From a virus: 52,459 nt of DNA. Location: positions 1 through 52,459 of the IMG/VR virus record IMGVR_UViG_3300009155_004654; one strand, given 5' to 3'. How positions within the stretch are numbered: position 1 is the stretch's first letter; every line of letters starts with the position of its first letter. The position numbers and the translations under genes are program-made. This document shows positions 6,943 to 13,366 of this stretch, piece after piece. A model generated the notes under the pieces. The model saw only the letters and a program-made list of their open reading frames with translations, was not told the DNA's origin and ran no database searches.

Positions 6943-7149
6943 GTGGCTTTCCGTGGCTTTTTCGATGATGATAACAATAATGATAACAGTAAGAAGGTGC
7001 TTAATTGCCCCATTCATGGTGATTACCCAGCTTCTATGAAGGCTTTTGGGTGTCCCGAATGTGCGAAGGAGCAGGAGGACGAGCAAGAAATTGAAGAAAT
7101 GCTTGACAAGTCCAAGATTGCTCGTTTTAATACTCCAAGGAAGCGGTAA
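6943..7149 (+). CDS. small zinc-ribbon protein
   Basis: This 68-residue protein starts at GTG with AAGGAG 8 bases upstream. A C-x2-H followed about 15 residues later by C-x2-C (CPIHGD...GCPEC) makes a plausible single zinc site, followed by an acidic helical tail (EDEQEIEEML). The Asp/Asn-rich N-terminus (DDDNNNDN) is probably disordered. The target is unknown. One base overlaps the next ATG. Confidence 0.65.
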   Translation: MAFRGFFDDDNNNDNSKKVLNCPIHGDYPASMKAFGCPECAKEQEDEQEIEEMLDKSKIARFNTPRKR

Positions 7150-7313
7150 TGTTATATCACGATTTAACTGACAGAGAAATTATCCAAACTCTTGTTGAGG
7201 ATAAAATTCTGCTTGAAGCAAAAGTTAAGCAATTAGAATCCGAGGTGGAGAAACTTAAAAATAAGAGCGACAAGAAAACTATGTCAATCCCACTATTTAG
7301 ATTTGGAGATTGA
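7149..7313 (+). CDS. small coiled-coil protein
   Basis: This 54-residue protein is not otherwise described by any domain. Residues about 8-42 form a heptad-like coiled coil (IIQTLVEDKILLEAKVKQLE...). The C-terminus SIPLFRFGD is hydrophobic. It starts on the TAATG junction with the zinc-ribbon gene, so the two may act together. Confidence 0.6.
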   Translation: MLYHDLTDREIIQTLVEDKILLEAKVKQLESEVEKLKNKSDKKTMSIPLFRFGD

Positions 7314-7315
7314 TT

Positions 7316-7564
7316 ATGAGATATCTTATTTTAGCCCCCTTGCTTTTGCTTGCTGGAGATGCTAGAGCAGAGGACGAAGAACCAAAAAAGGTCTATCGCA
7401 AAGAAACAACCATCGATTTTGAAGAACTAGAAATTGAGGGTATTTTAGTTAAACCTCAATCAGCATTAGTCCTTGAAAGGAAAAAGGCAAGTTTTAATCC
7501 GCTTATTAAACTTAGAACGGATTGGAACGATGAAATCGAAAAGAACGTTGACGAAGTGAAATAA
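7316..7564 (+). CDS. small exported protein with signal peptide
   Basis: This 82-residue protein has a classical N-terminal signal sequence: Arg at position 2, a hydrophobic core (YLILAPLLLLAG) and a signal peptidase-like site DARA/ED near residue 18. The mature part is charged and short. GGAG lies 7 bases before the ATG. It is expected in the periplasm of a Gram-negative host; its role is unknown. The -35 of the next promoter lies inside its last codons. Confidence 0.65.
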   Translation: MRYLILAPLLLLAGDARAEDEEPKKVYRKETTIDFEELEIEGILVKPQSALVLERKKASFNPLIKLRTDWNDEIEKNVDEVK

Positions 7565-7573
7565 CCCGTTAAG
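7548..7573 (+). promoter_or_regulatory. class A promoter-like pair TTGACG-N14-GTTAAG
   Basis: The -35 is inside the end of the exported-protein gene, and the GTTAAG box is 8 bases before the ATG at 7582. Retention inside coding sequence argues for selection on the motif. Confidence 0.6.
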
Positions 7574-7581
7574 AGGCTTTC

Positions 7582-7776
7582 ATGGACCGCACCCTGTACG
7601 AATTCCAAACGGGCGATATTGTAGCCCATCGCATGAACGAGAATAAAACGGGAGTTGTTCTTGAAGCCAAATATCTAAATCACAAGGGTAGAGAAATTCT
7701 TTATATTTGCTGGTTCGATGAAGGCCCAGCATCTAAAAAGCGTTATCCAGCCGCGCATATTGTAAAAGTATCGTAG
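7582..7776 (+). CDS. small SH3/KOW-like family protein
   Basis: This 64-residue protein reads YEFQTGDIVAHR, TGVVLEAKYL, LYICWFDEG, and closes HIVKVS. It is a clear family member with the WFDEG turn. It has its own class A promoter and no good ribosome site, since the start follows the promoter by only 8 bases. Confidence 0.72.
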   Translation: MDRTLYEFQTGDIVAHRMNENKTGVVLEAKYLNHKGREILYICWFDEGPASKKRYPAAHIVKVS

Positions 7777-7797
7777 ATTTTTATAGGAGAAACTAAA

Positions 7798-7890
7798 ATG
7801 CCCCTAAATGAAGCCTTTGATCCTTTTTTGATCGTAGTATTCCTGGTTTTTTTCTTTGCTATTTCTACTGCTGCGAAACTTCGTCTTTAA
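7798..7890 (+). CDS. 30-residue membrane peptide
   Basis: An ATAGGAGA site 8 bases upstream supports translation of a 30-residue peptide. It begins MPLNEAFDP, has one hydrophobic segment (FLIVVFLVFFFAIS) and a basic end (AKLRL). It is shorter than most gene finders report. It could be a small inner-membrane effector, but nothing shows which. Confidence 0.55.
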   Translation: MPLNEAFDPFLIVVFLVFFFAISTAAKLRL

Positions 7891-7893
7891 CCC

Positions 7894-7919
7894 TTGCGCT
7901 ATCTCTAAGAGGCGTTAAT
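7894..7919 (+). promoter_or_regulatory. class A promoter-like pair TTGCGC-N14-GTTAAT
   Basis: The pair has the standard 14-base spacer and precedes the AAGGAGAG site and ATG at 7942. Confidence 0.5.
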
Positions 7920-7941
7920 AGGTATTCATCAAGGAGAGAAG

Positions 7942-8562
7942 ATGAAAGGCTATCGTCGCCACCCTCGCTGCTCGTTTTGCTCCGATACGGGCCATAATCG
8001 TCGGAGTTGCGAAAAGCTCAAGACCGTAAAAGATATTGTTGTCGAAAAGTATAAGACCCTTCGCGCAAAGTGGTGGGAATCTTACAAGAATCTTCCTTAT
8101 GGTTATGGAGCTATTTACAAGCATGTTAATGGCTCTTATGCTTATAATGAAGCTGGAGCTTGGACCCGTGCTGAACTAGGTAAGGAGATTATCCATGTTG
8201 TTGTAGGTATCCATCTTCCTACTTATATTAGCGATACAGGCTCTATTTTTACCTCGCCATTTTCTAGGATTGACGCTGGCGAGCATGGTGGTTATTCCGA
8301 TCTTCCTGTGGTTGACGGATATTTCACCAAAAATATCATGGAATCGCTTAAGCAGGGCTATAGTTATCATCCTACAAAGTGCGTTTTTGAGCGTCGTCTA
8401 CTTTCTTTTGGGGCTACCCTTGCCGATACCGTAGACCGCGATAAGCTTAACAAGTGGTTGGAAGCCCAAGACGTTACGGATTCCCATAGGTTTAGAGATT
8501 CTACAAATACCTACGGTCGTATTATAGAATCTTTTTGTATGGATACTGAACTCGTCGGATAA
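7942..8562 (+). CDS. CCHC zinc-knuckle protein
   Basis: This 206-residue protein begins with a perfect retroviral-type knuckle, C10-x2-C-x4-H-x4-C (CSFCSDTGHNRRSC), flanked by Arg and His. The rest contains a beta-rich segment (YGYGAIYKHV..., IIHVVVGIHL) and no recognised enzyme motif. Zinc knuckles of this kind bind single-stranded RNA or DNA. It shares the knuckle with genes at 8636, 10525 and 13367, so this is a small family. Confidence 0.75.
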   Translation: MKGYRRHPRCSFCSDTGHNRRSCEKLKTVKDIVVEKYKTLRAKWWESYKNLPYGYGAIYKHVNGSYAYNEAGAWTRAELGKEIIHVVVGIHLPTYISDTGSIFTSPFSRIDAGEHGGYSDLPVVDGYFTKNIMESLKQGYSYHPTKCVFERRLLSFGATLADTVDRDKLNKWLEAQDVTDSHRFRDSTNTYGRIIESFCMDTELVG

Positions 8563-8581
8563 AAGAAACTTGAAATCCTCC

Positions 8582-8608
8582 TTGACGGGTCTTGTAGGGT
8601 CCGTTAAG
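8582..8608 (+). promoter_or_regulatory. class A promoter-like pair TTGACG-N15-GTTAAG
   Basis: The pair lies in the gap after the first zinc-knuckle gene. The GTTAAG box runs directly into AAGGAG. Confidence 0.6.
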
Positions 8609-8635
8609 GAGTAAATGAAGGAGAGAGGAAAACAA

Positions 8636-9364
8636 ATGACTTGTAGATTCTGTGGAAGCCGTGGACATAATCGTAATGGCTGCCCCGATGTTGCGGCTCA
8701 TGCTGCCAGCGGTAAGGCAAAAATGGAAGAAGGACAAGATCGCTATTCTCTTGGTTGGAAGGAGCGTTTCGCGGTTTCTATCGTAGATAACAAGGCTACC
8801 CGTTCTGCCCGCGTGTCTACTACTCCTCGCAAGTGTTCCTATTGTTCCGTAGCGGGTCATACGCGAGCAAAGTGTGAAATTCTCACGAATGACCGTGCAG
8901 CCGTTTTTACTCACGAAAAGACGTTCCGCACTAACTTTGCGAATTGGGTTCTTACGAGCGGAATTGGTGTTGGTTCCATCGTTACGAGAAAGAATTGGGA
9001 TGGGACCGAATGGTCTGTTCTTATCACGAAGGTTAACTATGATGGTATCAACATCATGAACCCTAACGGACAGAGCCCTCTTCGCGGTCAGTATCTTAAT
9101 CGACAGGGTTGGGAGAATGACGTAGCAAGCTTGAATATTGCCCCGTCGCGGTATTTTGGATTTGAAATCTCCGCTCCCGCTCCCGCTATTCCTGTCCCCG
9201 ATAGCTTCCTTAGCGACGAGGAAATTACGAAGACGGTTAGTAGGTGGTTCGATGAAAAGTCAAGCCGTCGAACGCGCTGGCATGATGTTTCTGTCGGGAT
9301 CTTCCACGAAAATCGTCCCGATCTTGTGGAATTGACGGAGAAGGCGAAGGTTTACGCAGTTTAG
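8636..9364 (+). CDS. double CCHC zinc-knuckle protein with possible SH3-like domain
   Basis: This 242-residue protein has two CCHC knuckles: CRFCGSRGHNRNGC at residues 3-16 and CSYCSVAGHTRAKC near 68-81. After them comes GIGVGSIVTRKNWDG with following strands (WSVLITKV, GINIM) that resemble the small SH3-like family, so it may join the two families in one chain. ATG 8636 is chosen because AAGGAGAG sits 10 bases upstream; an ATG at 8615 would add seven residues. Probable nucleic-acid binder; the C-terminal third is unassigned. Confidence 0.75.
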   Translation: MTCRFCGSRGHNRNGCPDVAAHAASGKAKMEEGQDRYSLGWKERFAVSIVDNKATRSARVSTTPRKCSYCSVAGHTRAKCEILTNDRAAVFTHEKTFRTNFANWVLTSGIGVGSIVTRKNWDGTEWSVLITKVNYDGINIMNPNGQSPLRGQYLNRQGWENDVASLNIAPSRYFGFEISAPAPAIPVPDSFLSDEEITKTVSRWFDEKSSRRTRWHDVSVGIFHENRPDLVELTEKAKVYAV

Positions 9365-9382
9365 GAAACTATTTAATCCTCC

Positions 9383-9409
9383 TTGACTTTCGGGTCTTGG
9401 AGGATTAAC
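9383..9409 (+). promoter_or_regulatory. class A promoter-like pair TTGACT-N15-ATTAAC
   Basis: The pair precedes the GGGAGG site and ATG at 9429. A CTATTTA box also lies just upstream at 9367-9373, so two promoter types may overlap here. Confidence 0.45.
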
Positions 9410-9428
9410 TATTAGTGGGAGGCAAAAA

Positions 9429-9644
9429 ATGAAGTTTGATGTTGAAGAAGCGATTGAAGAAATCCTTGTTGAAGGTTTTAGCGAAGGAGATCTTTTGCGA
9501 GCGGTCCTTGCAGTTCTTCCAAAGAGTGAAATTGAGGAAATTCTAAATTCAGCCGAAGACCACCTTTTTGCCGAAGCAGAAGAAGAAAGCGAGGAAGATT
9601 GGGATAGCGACGAAGATGAAATTGACGAGGAAGAGGAATTCTAA
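9429..9644 (+). CDS. small strongly acidic protein
   Basis: This 71-residue protein is dominated by Glu and Asp. An amphipathic helical first half (VEEAIEEILVEGF...) is followed by an almost pure acidic tail (EDWDSDEDEIDEEEEF). The charge profile resembles phage DNA-mimic inhibitors in general character, but no specific family is recognisable. It is translationally coupled by a TAATG overlap to an SH3-like gene. Confidence 0.7.
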   Translation: MKFDVEEAIEEILVEGFSEGDLLRAVLAVLPKSEIEEILNSAEDHLFAEAEEESEEDWDSDEDEIDEEEEF

Positions 9645-9835
9645 TGTTCAAAGTCGGAGATCTTGTCGAGGTTAAATATAGGGAAAATAAACCTGGAATT
9701 ATAACTTCCATTTTTGAGGAGACGGACAGAAAAGATAAGTTTAAACATAAAAGAACTTTTTATGTCGTCAAACACCTTGAAAGTGAATCGACAGGAGAAT
9801 GGCTAGAAACTTCTTTACGACCCTTGAAAAGTTGA
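9644..9835 (+). CDS. small SH3/KOW-like family protein
   Basis: This 63-residue protein reads MFKVGDLVEVKY, PGIITSIFE, FYVVKHLE, then a closing SLRPLKS. The central strand has His-Leu in place of Trp-Phe. It is the last gene of the operon, with a strong terminator immediately after. Its basic character contrasts with the acidic protein encoded just ahead. Confidence 0.72.
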   Translation: MFKVGDLVEVKYRENKPGIITSIFEETDRKDKFKHKRTFYVVKHLESESTGEWLETSLRPLKS

Positions 9836-9839
9836 GAAT

Positions 9840-9899
9840 ATCGCCCCTCATACTCGGCAAATTTGGAAAATAAAAGAATAAGGATGAGGGGCGATTTTC
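9840..9899 (+). terminator. intrinsic terminator with long loop
   Basis: Twelve-base perfect arms ATCGCCCCTCAT / ATGAGGGGCGAT are followed by TTTT. The 32-base loop is AT-rich. Confidence 0.8.
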
Positions 9900-9905
9900 T
9901 ATTTA
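9899..9905 (+). promoter_or_regulatory. CTATTTA promoter-like motif
   Basis: The box follows the terminator T-run at once and lies 30 bases before the endonuclease ATG, which has its own AGGAGG site. Confidence 0.45.
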
Positions 9906-9935
9906 TATAACTACTTATTCATAGGAGGAAACTTC

Positions 9936-10505
9936 ATGGAAGATCAAGTAGTTGATGAAAAGAAAACAAAAAAGAGAGAAGCAAATAAAAGATATATACA
10001 AAAGAATAAAGAAAAGTTAAACGAGAAGAAGAAACAATATCGTTTAGAAAATAAAGAAAAAATTAAACAATATTATTTAGAGAATAAAGAAAAATTAAAC
10101 GAACATATGAAACAATATCGTTTAGTGAATAAAGAAAAAATAGAAGAGTATAATAAGCAATATCGTTTAGAAAATAAAGAAAACGATAAACAATATCGTT
10201 TAAATAATAAAGAAAGATATAGAGAAAGTAAACTTAAAAGAAAGTATAACATAACCCTTGACGACTACAATAAGATGTTGTTAGAACAAGACGGCAAGTG
10301 CTGGACCTGTTCTATCAAGATTGAAGATACAAAAAAGAAATATCTTTGTGTAGATCATAATCACTTGACAGGACAGGTAAGAGGGTTATTGTGTGATCCC
10401 TGTAACGTCGCTCTTGGTCTTCTTAAAGAAAGTCAAGAGATAATCGCAAATCTTTCAAAATATTTATATGAAAAAGATCCTTGCGTCCCCGAAGAAGGGC
10501 GTTAA
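9936..10505 (+). CDS. endonuclease VII-like nuclease with N-terminal tandem repeat
   Basis: This 189-residue protein has two parts. Residues about 20-90 hold five or six imperfect copies of a lysine-rich helical unit around QYRLENKEK. The C-terminal half carries the endonuclease VII signature: CWTC, CVDHNHLTG, RGLLCDPCNVALG and a terminal helix. I infer a mobile homing-type nuclease with a coiled DNA-binding arm. The AGGAGG ribosome site is strong. Its last 25 bases contain the class A promoter for the next gene. Confidence 0.82.
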   Translation: MEDQVVDEKKTKKREANKRYIQKNKEKLNEKKKQYRLENKEKIKQYYLENKEKLNEHMKQYRLVNKEKIEEYNKQYRLENKENDKQYRLNNKERYRESKLKRKYNITLDDYNKMLLEQDGKCWTCSIKIEDTKKKYLCVDHNHLTGQVRGLLCDPCNVALGLLKESQEIIANLSKYLYEKDPCVPEEGR

Positions 10506-10506
10506 G
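10481..10506 (+). promoter_or_regulatory. class A promoter-like pair TTGCGT-N14-GTTAAG
   Basis: The pair lies within the last codons and stop of the endonuclease gene and ends 18 bases before the ATG at 10525. Confidence 0.55.
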
Positions 10507-10524
10507 AGAGAGGAGGAGGAAAGA

Positions 10525-10845
10525 ATGGCTACCCCTCGTCTTTGCGGAAATTGTGGTGAACCTAATCACAATAAGCGCACCTGTAAAAACCCTCCGAAGA
10601 CAAGGGAGGTCACCCCTGTTCCTGTTGCCCCTGCTATCTCCTACGCTCCTAAGAATGTTGAGCGAATTAAGCAGGTTGAAGCCCAGGAATTTGAGGGTGG
10701 CCTCCCGATAGTCGATATGGCCCCTTGCCTTCTTCGCCTAAACGGTTATACTCAAATCTGTTCGGGATCGTTCCGTATGACGGTCCCCGACGATACTACC
10801 TTTGACCAAATCTCTAACTATGTCGCTTGGAGGCGATATGTTTAA
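10525..10845 (+). CDS. CCHC zinc-knuckle protein
   Basis: This 106-residue protein begins MATPRL and runs straight into CGNCGEPNHNKRTC, a perfect C-x2-C-x4-H-x4-C knuckle. The next 25 residues are Pro-rich and basic, probably disordered. The C-terminal half is short and beta-like. GAGGAGGA lies just before the ATG. The knuckle is nearly identical to that of the 13367 protein (CGNCG..(G/N)HNKRTC), which suggests recent duplication of this module. Confidence 0.75.
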   Translation: MATPRLCGNCGEPNHNKRTCKNPPKTREVTPVPVAPAISYAPKNVERIKQVEAQEFEGGLPIVDMAPCLLRLNGYTQICSGSFRMTVPDDTTFDQISNYVAWRRYV

Positions 10846-11008
10846 AATCGCTGATATCGTTCAGTTTACCGCATTTGGACAAAGTGACAATTTTGGAATT
10901 GTCGAAGAAGTATCTAAAAATGATAGAATTATTACGGTGAAATGGTTTAATAAGGGATTTTCTAACAAATATCGTTCATGTGACCTCACACTTATTAAGA
11001 GGGTATAA
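10838..11008 (+). CDS. small SH3/KOW-like family protein
   Basis: This 56-residue protein reads MFKIADIVQFT, FGIVEEV, ITVKWFNKG, and closes LIKRV. The GD is changed to AD, as in the 5513 protein. TTGGAGG lies 5 bases before the ATG, and the start is 8 bases inside the zinc-knuckle gene, tying the two families in one operon. Confidence 0.7.
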   Translation: MFKIADIVQFTAFGQSDNFGIVEEVSKNDRIITVKWFNKGFSNKYRSCDLTLIKRV

Positions 11009-11170
11009 ATGATTAAAATCGGTGATCTCGTCCGTCACAAGTATAACATTCAACCCGATGTTTTTGGTATCGTTATCGGTATTGACGGTCACCTTTATAG
11101 AGTTAAGTGGTTTGACGGAGTAGATTCAAAGGAATATCTTCACAACGTCCTTGAGGTTCAAAGTGGCTAA
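11009..11170 (+). CDS. small SH3/KOW-like family protein
   Basis: This 53-residue protein is a very clear member: MIKIGDLVRHK, FGIVIGID, YRVKWFDG, LEVQSG. It resembles the protein at 3317 most closely. The ATG directly follows the stop of the previous gene, and its last 8 bases overlap a gene that starts at GTG. Confidence 0.75.
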   Translation: MIKIGDLVRHKYNIQPDVFGIVIGIDGHLYRVKWFDGVDSKEYLHNVLEVQSG

Positions 11171-11411
11171 ACTCCCCGATTATATCGACAAAACCGATAA
11201 GAAAGCGGTAGCAGAATATTTTATAAAGCAACGCGAAATGGCCGAATATGAGAAATATTATCTTGAAGCAATAAATACCCTTGAAAAGCCATATCTTGAC
11301 CTTTATGGAGATTTCAACCGTTATAATACTGAAATTGGGGATCATCTTATCTCGCAAGGCTGGAAGGTTGAGAATATAGCCCTTTTAACCTACCGAATTT
11401 GGAAACCTTGA
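11163..11411 (+). CDS. small helical protein of unknown function
   Basis: This 82-residue protein starts at GTG with GAGG 5 bases upstream. It is rich in Lys, Glu and Tyr with long helical stretches (AVAEYFIKQREMAEYEKYYLE) and ends in a short beta-like segment (WKVENIALLTYRIW). No motif is recognised. It is the final gene of an operon that began with a zinc-knuckle gene. Confidence 0.6.
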   Translation: MAKLPDYIDKTDKKAVAEYFIKQREMAEYEKYYLEAINTLEKPYLDLYGDFNRYNTEIGDHLISQGWKVENIALLTYRIWKP

Positions 11412-11419
11412 AAGAACCC

Positions 11420-11445
11420 TTGACGCTTTAGAACAACAGGTTAAG
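11420..11445 (+). promoter_or_regulatory. class A promoter-like pair TTGACG-N14-GTTAAG
   Basis: The pair has the standard spacing and lies 22 bases before the ATG at 11468, with AAGGAG between. Confidence 0.65.
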
Positions 11446-11467
11446 TAGAAACCCCCAAGGAGCACAA

Positions 11468-11623
11468 ATGGACGAACTTTTCATGGAAATTCTAAACCCT
11501 CAGCCCGATCCTGTTTCTGCTGATTGCCTCTTGACGACGGAGGAAGCAGATAGTATGATGAAGGAGGAGGACGTTATGTTAATCTTCGCAGCTTCTATCT
11601 ACCCTCATATTTTATGGAATTGA
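11468..11623 (+). CDS. small acidic protein of unknown function
   Basis: This 51-residue protein has an AAGGAG site upstream and its own class A promoter. It is acidic with Met-rich patches (MELFM..., SMMKEEDVMLIF) and ends in a hydrophobic IYPHILWN. No family is recognised. Because of its size it would be missed by most gene callers; the promoter and ribosome site support it. Confidence 0.55.
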   Translation: MDELFMEILNPQPDPVSADCLLTTEEADSMMKEEDVMLIFAASIYPHILWN

Positions 11624-11691
11624 AAACTTCATTATTTCAATCTATTCGGCAATTCTTCTAATTCATTCAAATAACTTTCTTTGGAGGTCAA

Positions 11692-11826
11692 ATGTCGGCA
11701 ATCGAACGGTATTATTCTACTCTCTCCCCCGCTGGTCCCTATTGCGCTGAGGACGAGGAAGATGGGGGCACGCTTAGCGACGAAGAGATCGCTGCGCTCT
11801 ACGAAATCGCTATGCAGGACTTCTAA
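11692..11826 (+). CDS. 44-residue acidic protein
   Basis: TTTGGAGG lies 5 bases before the ATG. The protein has Asp/Glu runs (EDEEDGG, SDEEIAALYEIA) and a single cysteine. It follows the preceding small acidic gene after a 68-base AT-rich gap in which I see no promoter pair. It is a plausible small early protein without assignable function. Confidence 0.55.
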   Translation: MSAIERYYSTLSPAGPYCAEDEEDGGTLSDEEIAALYEIAMQDF

Positions 11827-11880
11827 AATGAAGCTGGCACCTAGCTCAACTGGTCCTCCGTCTTTTTCTTTGGATGGACC

Positions 11881-11906
11881 TTGCACCCTTTCAGCAACCC
11901 GTTAAG
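11881..11906 (+). promoter_or_regulatory. class A promoter-like pair TTGCAC-N14-GTTAAG
   Basis: The variant -35 TTGCAC has the standard spacer. It is followed by AGGAGGA and the ATG at 11926. Confidence 0.55.
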
Positions 11907-11925
11907 AGGATGAAGAGGAGGAAAG

Positions 11926-12180
11926 ATGAAGGTTTACGAGGTTTCGTGGGGAATTCGATACGAGGGATCGAGCGTTGTTGCGATCTACGCTACTGCTGAC
12001 CGCGCTATGATTGGTGCTTGGGAGGAAGCAGAAAGGCTGAATAAGATCTACGAGTCCACAAGCGGAAATCCTTCCAAAGAGACGGAGTGGACAGTTTCTA
12101 CCGAAAAAAAGTGTCTTTTTTACATCGCTAATGATCTTGACGATTATATCTTCGTCAAAGAACGCGAGGTAATCGAATAA
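11926..12180 (+). CDS. small alpha/beta protein of unknown function
   Basis: This 84-residue protein begins MKVYEVSWGIRYEGSSVVAI, then a helix (ADRAMIGAWEEAERL), then a WTVSTEKKC strand and a DDYIFVKEREV end. The layout beta-alpha-beta with an exposed helix resembles small phage proteins of unknown role. It is monocistronic, between two class A promoters. Confidence 0.65.
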   Translation: MKVYEVSWGIRYEGSSVVAIYATADRAMIGAWEEAERLNKIYESTSGNPSKETEWTVSTEKKCLFYIANDLDDYIFVKEREVIE

Positions 12181-12187
12181 AAGTTCC

Positions 12188-12213
12188 TTGACGATCCCCC
12201 TAAACCCGTTAAG
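12188..12213 (+). promoter_or_regulatory. class A promoter-like pair TTGACG-N14-GTTAAG
   Basis: A textbook copy: CCTTGACG, 14 bases, CCCGTTAAGAGGATG, then AGAGGAG and the ATG at 12237. The same downstream sequence GTTAAGAGGATGAAGAGGAG follows the 11881 promoter. Confidence 0.65.
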
Positions 12214-12236
12214 AGGATGAAGAGGAGAAAAGAGAA

Positions 12237-12701
12237 ATGAACTTCAAAATCGGTGATATCGTCGTTTCTCGCATGATCGGAGCGACGGGAATTGTGAGCG
12301 AAATCGAAAATCGTCCTTTCGACAACGATCCCGAAAAGATGCCAAGGTATTTCTACACCGTCAAGTGGTTTAATTATGATGTTGAATATACCCGTAATCT
12401 TGACGGACAATCTCTTAAACCTTTTGAAACGGAAAAGCCTGTGAATAATCCTACGAAAAAGATGTGGACGCGCCAGCAGATTGAGGCTATGCTTGAACAG
12501 GACGCAGCGGTCAATCAAGCCGTTGTCTCCCTCGCGAGGAACGTTGACCTTCTTCCCGAAAAGACCCGTTCCTACGTGATTAATTGGGGAAATTGGGTAG
12601 CAAGCGGCAAGTCCCTTAGCGGCAAGCACCTTGTAAACGCCCGTCGAACCTGTATTTTCAACTCCAAGACCCTTACCGCAATCGCAAATAAGGAGGTTTG
12701 A
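12237..12701 (+). CDS. SH3/KOW-like protein with added C-terminal domain
   Basis: This 154-residue protein has an N-terminal family domain (MNFKIGDIVVSR, TGIVSEIE, YTVKWFNYD, SLKPFE, residues 1-62). It is followed by a helical domain of about 85 residues with WTRQQIEAMLEQD and two Trp in VINWGNWVASGKSL. The second domain is not recognised. It shows that the barrel is used as a module in larger proteins. The end overlaps the next ATG by one base. Confidence 0.72.
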   Translation: MNFKIGDIVVSRMIGATGIVSEIENRPFDNDPEKMPRYFYTVKWFNYDVEYTRNLDGQSLKPFETEKPVNNPTKKMWTRQQIEAMLEQDAAVNQAVVSLARNVDLLPEKTRSYVINWGNWVASGKSLSGKHLVNARRTCIFNSKTLTAIANKEV

Positions 12702-12832
12702 TGTATACCGAAGAGCAGAAGAAGAAGGATATTGAATTTGTGGATAAGTTCACGGTTGTCCTTAGCGTTTTTGCTGGTTCCTACATGGTCTTCTACTTTA
12801 TCCCTATGGTTATCAGCAAGCTTTTCTTCTAA
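12701..12832 (+). CDS. 43-residue membrane protein
   Basis: AGGAGG lies 5 bases before the ATG. A charged N-terminus (YTEEQKKKDIEFVDKF) precedes one hydrophobic segment (TVVLSVFAGSYMVFYFIPMV) and a short basic end. A single-pass inner membrane protein is the likely form. It is coupled to the preceding two-domain SH3-like gene. Confidence 0.6.
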   Translation: MYTEEQKKKDIEFVDKFTVVLSVFAGSYMVFYFIPMVISKLFF

Positions 12833-12839
12833 AAGTTCC

Positions 12840-12865
12840 TTGACCATCTACGAGAAACGGTTAAT
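12840..12865 (+). promoter_or_regulatory. class A promoter-like pair TTGACC-N14-GTTAAT
   Basis: The pair has the standard spacing and precedes CGAAGGAGA and the ATG at 12889. Confidence 0.6.
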
Positions 12866-12888
12866 CTCTAAAACGAAGGAGAAAGAAA

Positions 12889-13071
12889 ATGACGGTCGCT
12901 CAGCTTCGTGCGCTTCTTGCTAATCTTCCCGATGATATGCGGATCGCTCTTTCCTACGAGGGATCGGTAGCGACGTTTATGTCTGGAGATATCTGCTTTG
13001 AAGATGATAAGGGCAGCGAGATCAACGAGAGCGAGGCTACGTCAAGCGATTTTCTCGTTTTTGTTGAATAA
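12889..13071 (+). CDS. small protein of unknown function (MTV.QLR.LL..LPDD type)
   Basis: This 60-residue protein begins MTVAQLRALLANLPDDMRIAL. This opening is familiar from many small phage proteins of unknown function, which share a helix, then PDD, then a beta hairpin. The remainder (VATFMSGDICFEDDKG, FLVFVE) fits that layout. AAGGAGA lies 8 bases upstream. Confidence 0.65.
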   Translation: MTVAQLRALLANLPDDMRIALSYEGSVATFMSGDICFEDDKGSEINESEATSSDFLVFVE

Positions 13072-13092
13072 AAGAAAGAGGAAAGAAAATGG

Positions 13093-13119
13093 TTGACGGT
13101 CTACGAGGTAATGGTTAGT
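13093..13119 (+). promoter_or_regulatory. class A promoter-like pair TTGACG-N15-GTTAGT
   Basis: The second box is imperfect. No start codon with a ribosome site follows within 60 bases. Confidence 0.4.
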
Positions 13120-13170
13120 TGAAAAGGGCTGGAGAGAAAACCAGCGAGAACGAAAAAAGAAAAAAGACCC

Positions 13171-13196
13171 TTGACGAAGTTTGAGGGTCGGTTAAG
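13171..13196 (+). promoter_or_regulatory. class A promoter-like pair TTGACG-N14-GTTAAG
   Basis: A consensus pair. It is followed by GGAGAGAAGG but by no open reading frame of useful length. Confidence 0.55.
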
Positions 13197-13273
13197 GAGA
13201 GAAGGTCAACGCGAGGAAAGAAAGCTCCTCGCCACATAAAAGAGGTCAAGGCGGAAAGTTGAAAAAAACTTCC

Positions 13274-13299
13274 TTGACGCTCCTCCCAAAGCGGTTAAG
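13274..13299 (+). promoter_or_regulatory. class A promoter-like pair TTGACG-N14-GTTAAG
   Basis: A consensus pair that leads into the GGGCTGGAGG element and the 13367 gene. Confidence 0.65.
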
Positions 13300-13366
13300 A
13301 AGAAAGGGCTGGAGGGAAATGGTTCCCGAAGGCTCGCTGATAAACTCCCGACTACGGACGTTCAAA

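Larger units (their letters stand above)
13072..13318 (+). other. gene-poor stretch with three class A promoters
   Basis: No convincing coding sequence is visible here. The stretch holds three promoter-like pairs, each followed by purine-rich sequence. Two short hairpins are present: GCTGG/CCAGC near 13130-13145 and GCGAGGA/TCCTCGC near 13212-13235. It may produce short untranslated RNAs or be a decayed set of tiny genes. Confidence 0.5.

Noticed and set aside
8615-8635. Seven-residue longer start for the double zinc-knuckle gene
   Set aside because: The ribosome site before 8615 is only 4 bases away, while AAGGAGAG has good spacing to ATG 8636.
9960-10230. CRISPR-like repeated DNA
   Set aside because: The repetition is in frame with codons and encodes QYRLENKEK units; there are no spacers of uniform length.
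11828-11905. 25-codon open frame between two small genes
   Set aside because: It contains the class A promoter for the next gene, has no ribosome site and no recognisable composition.
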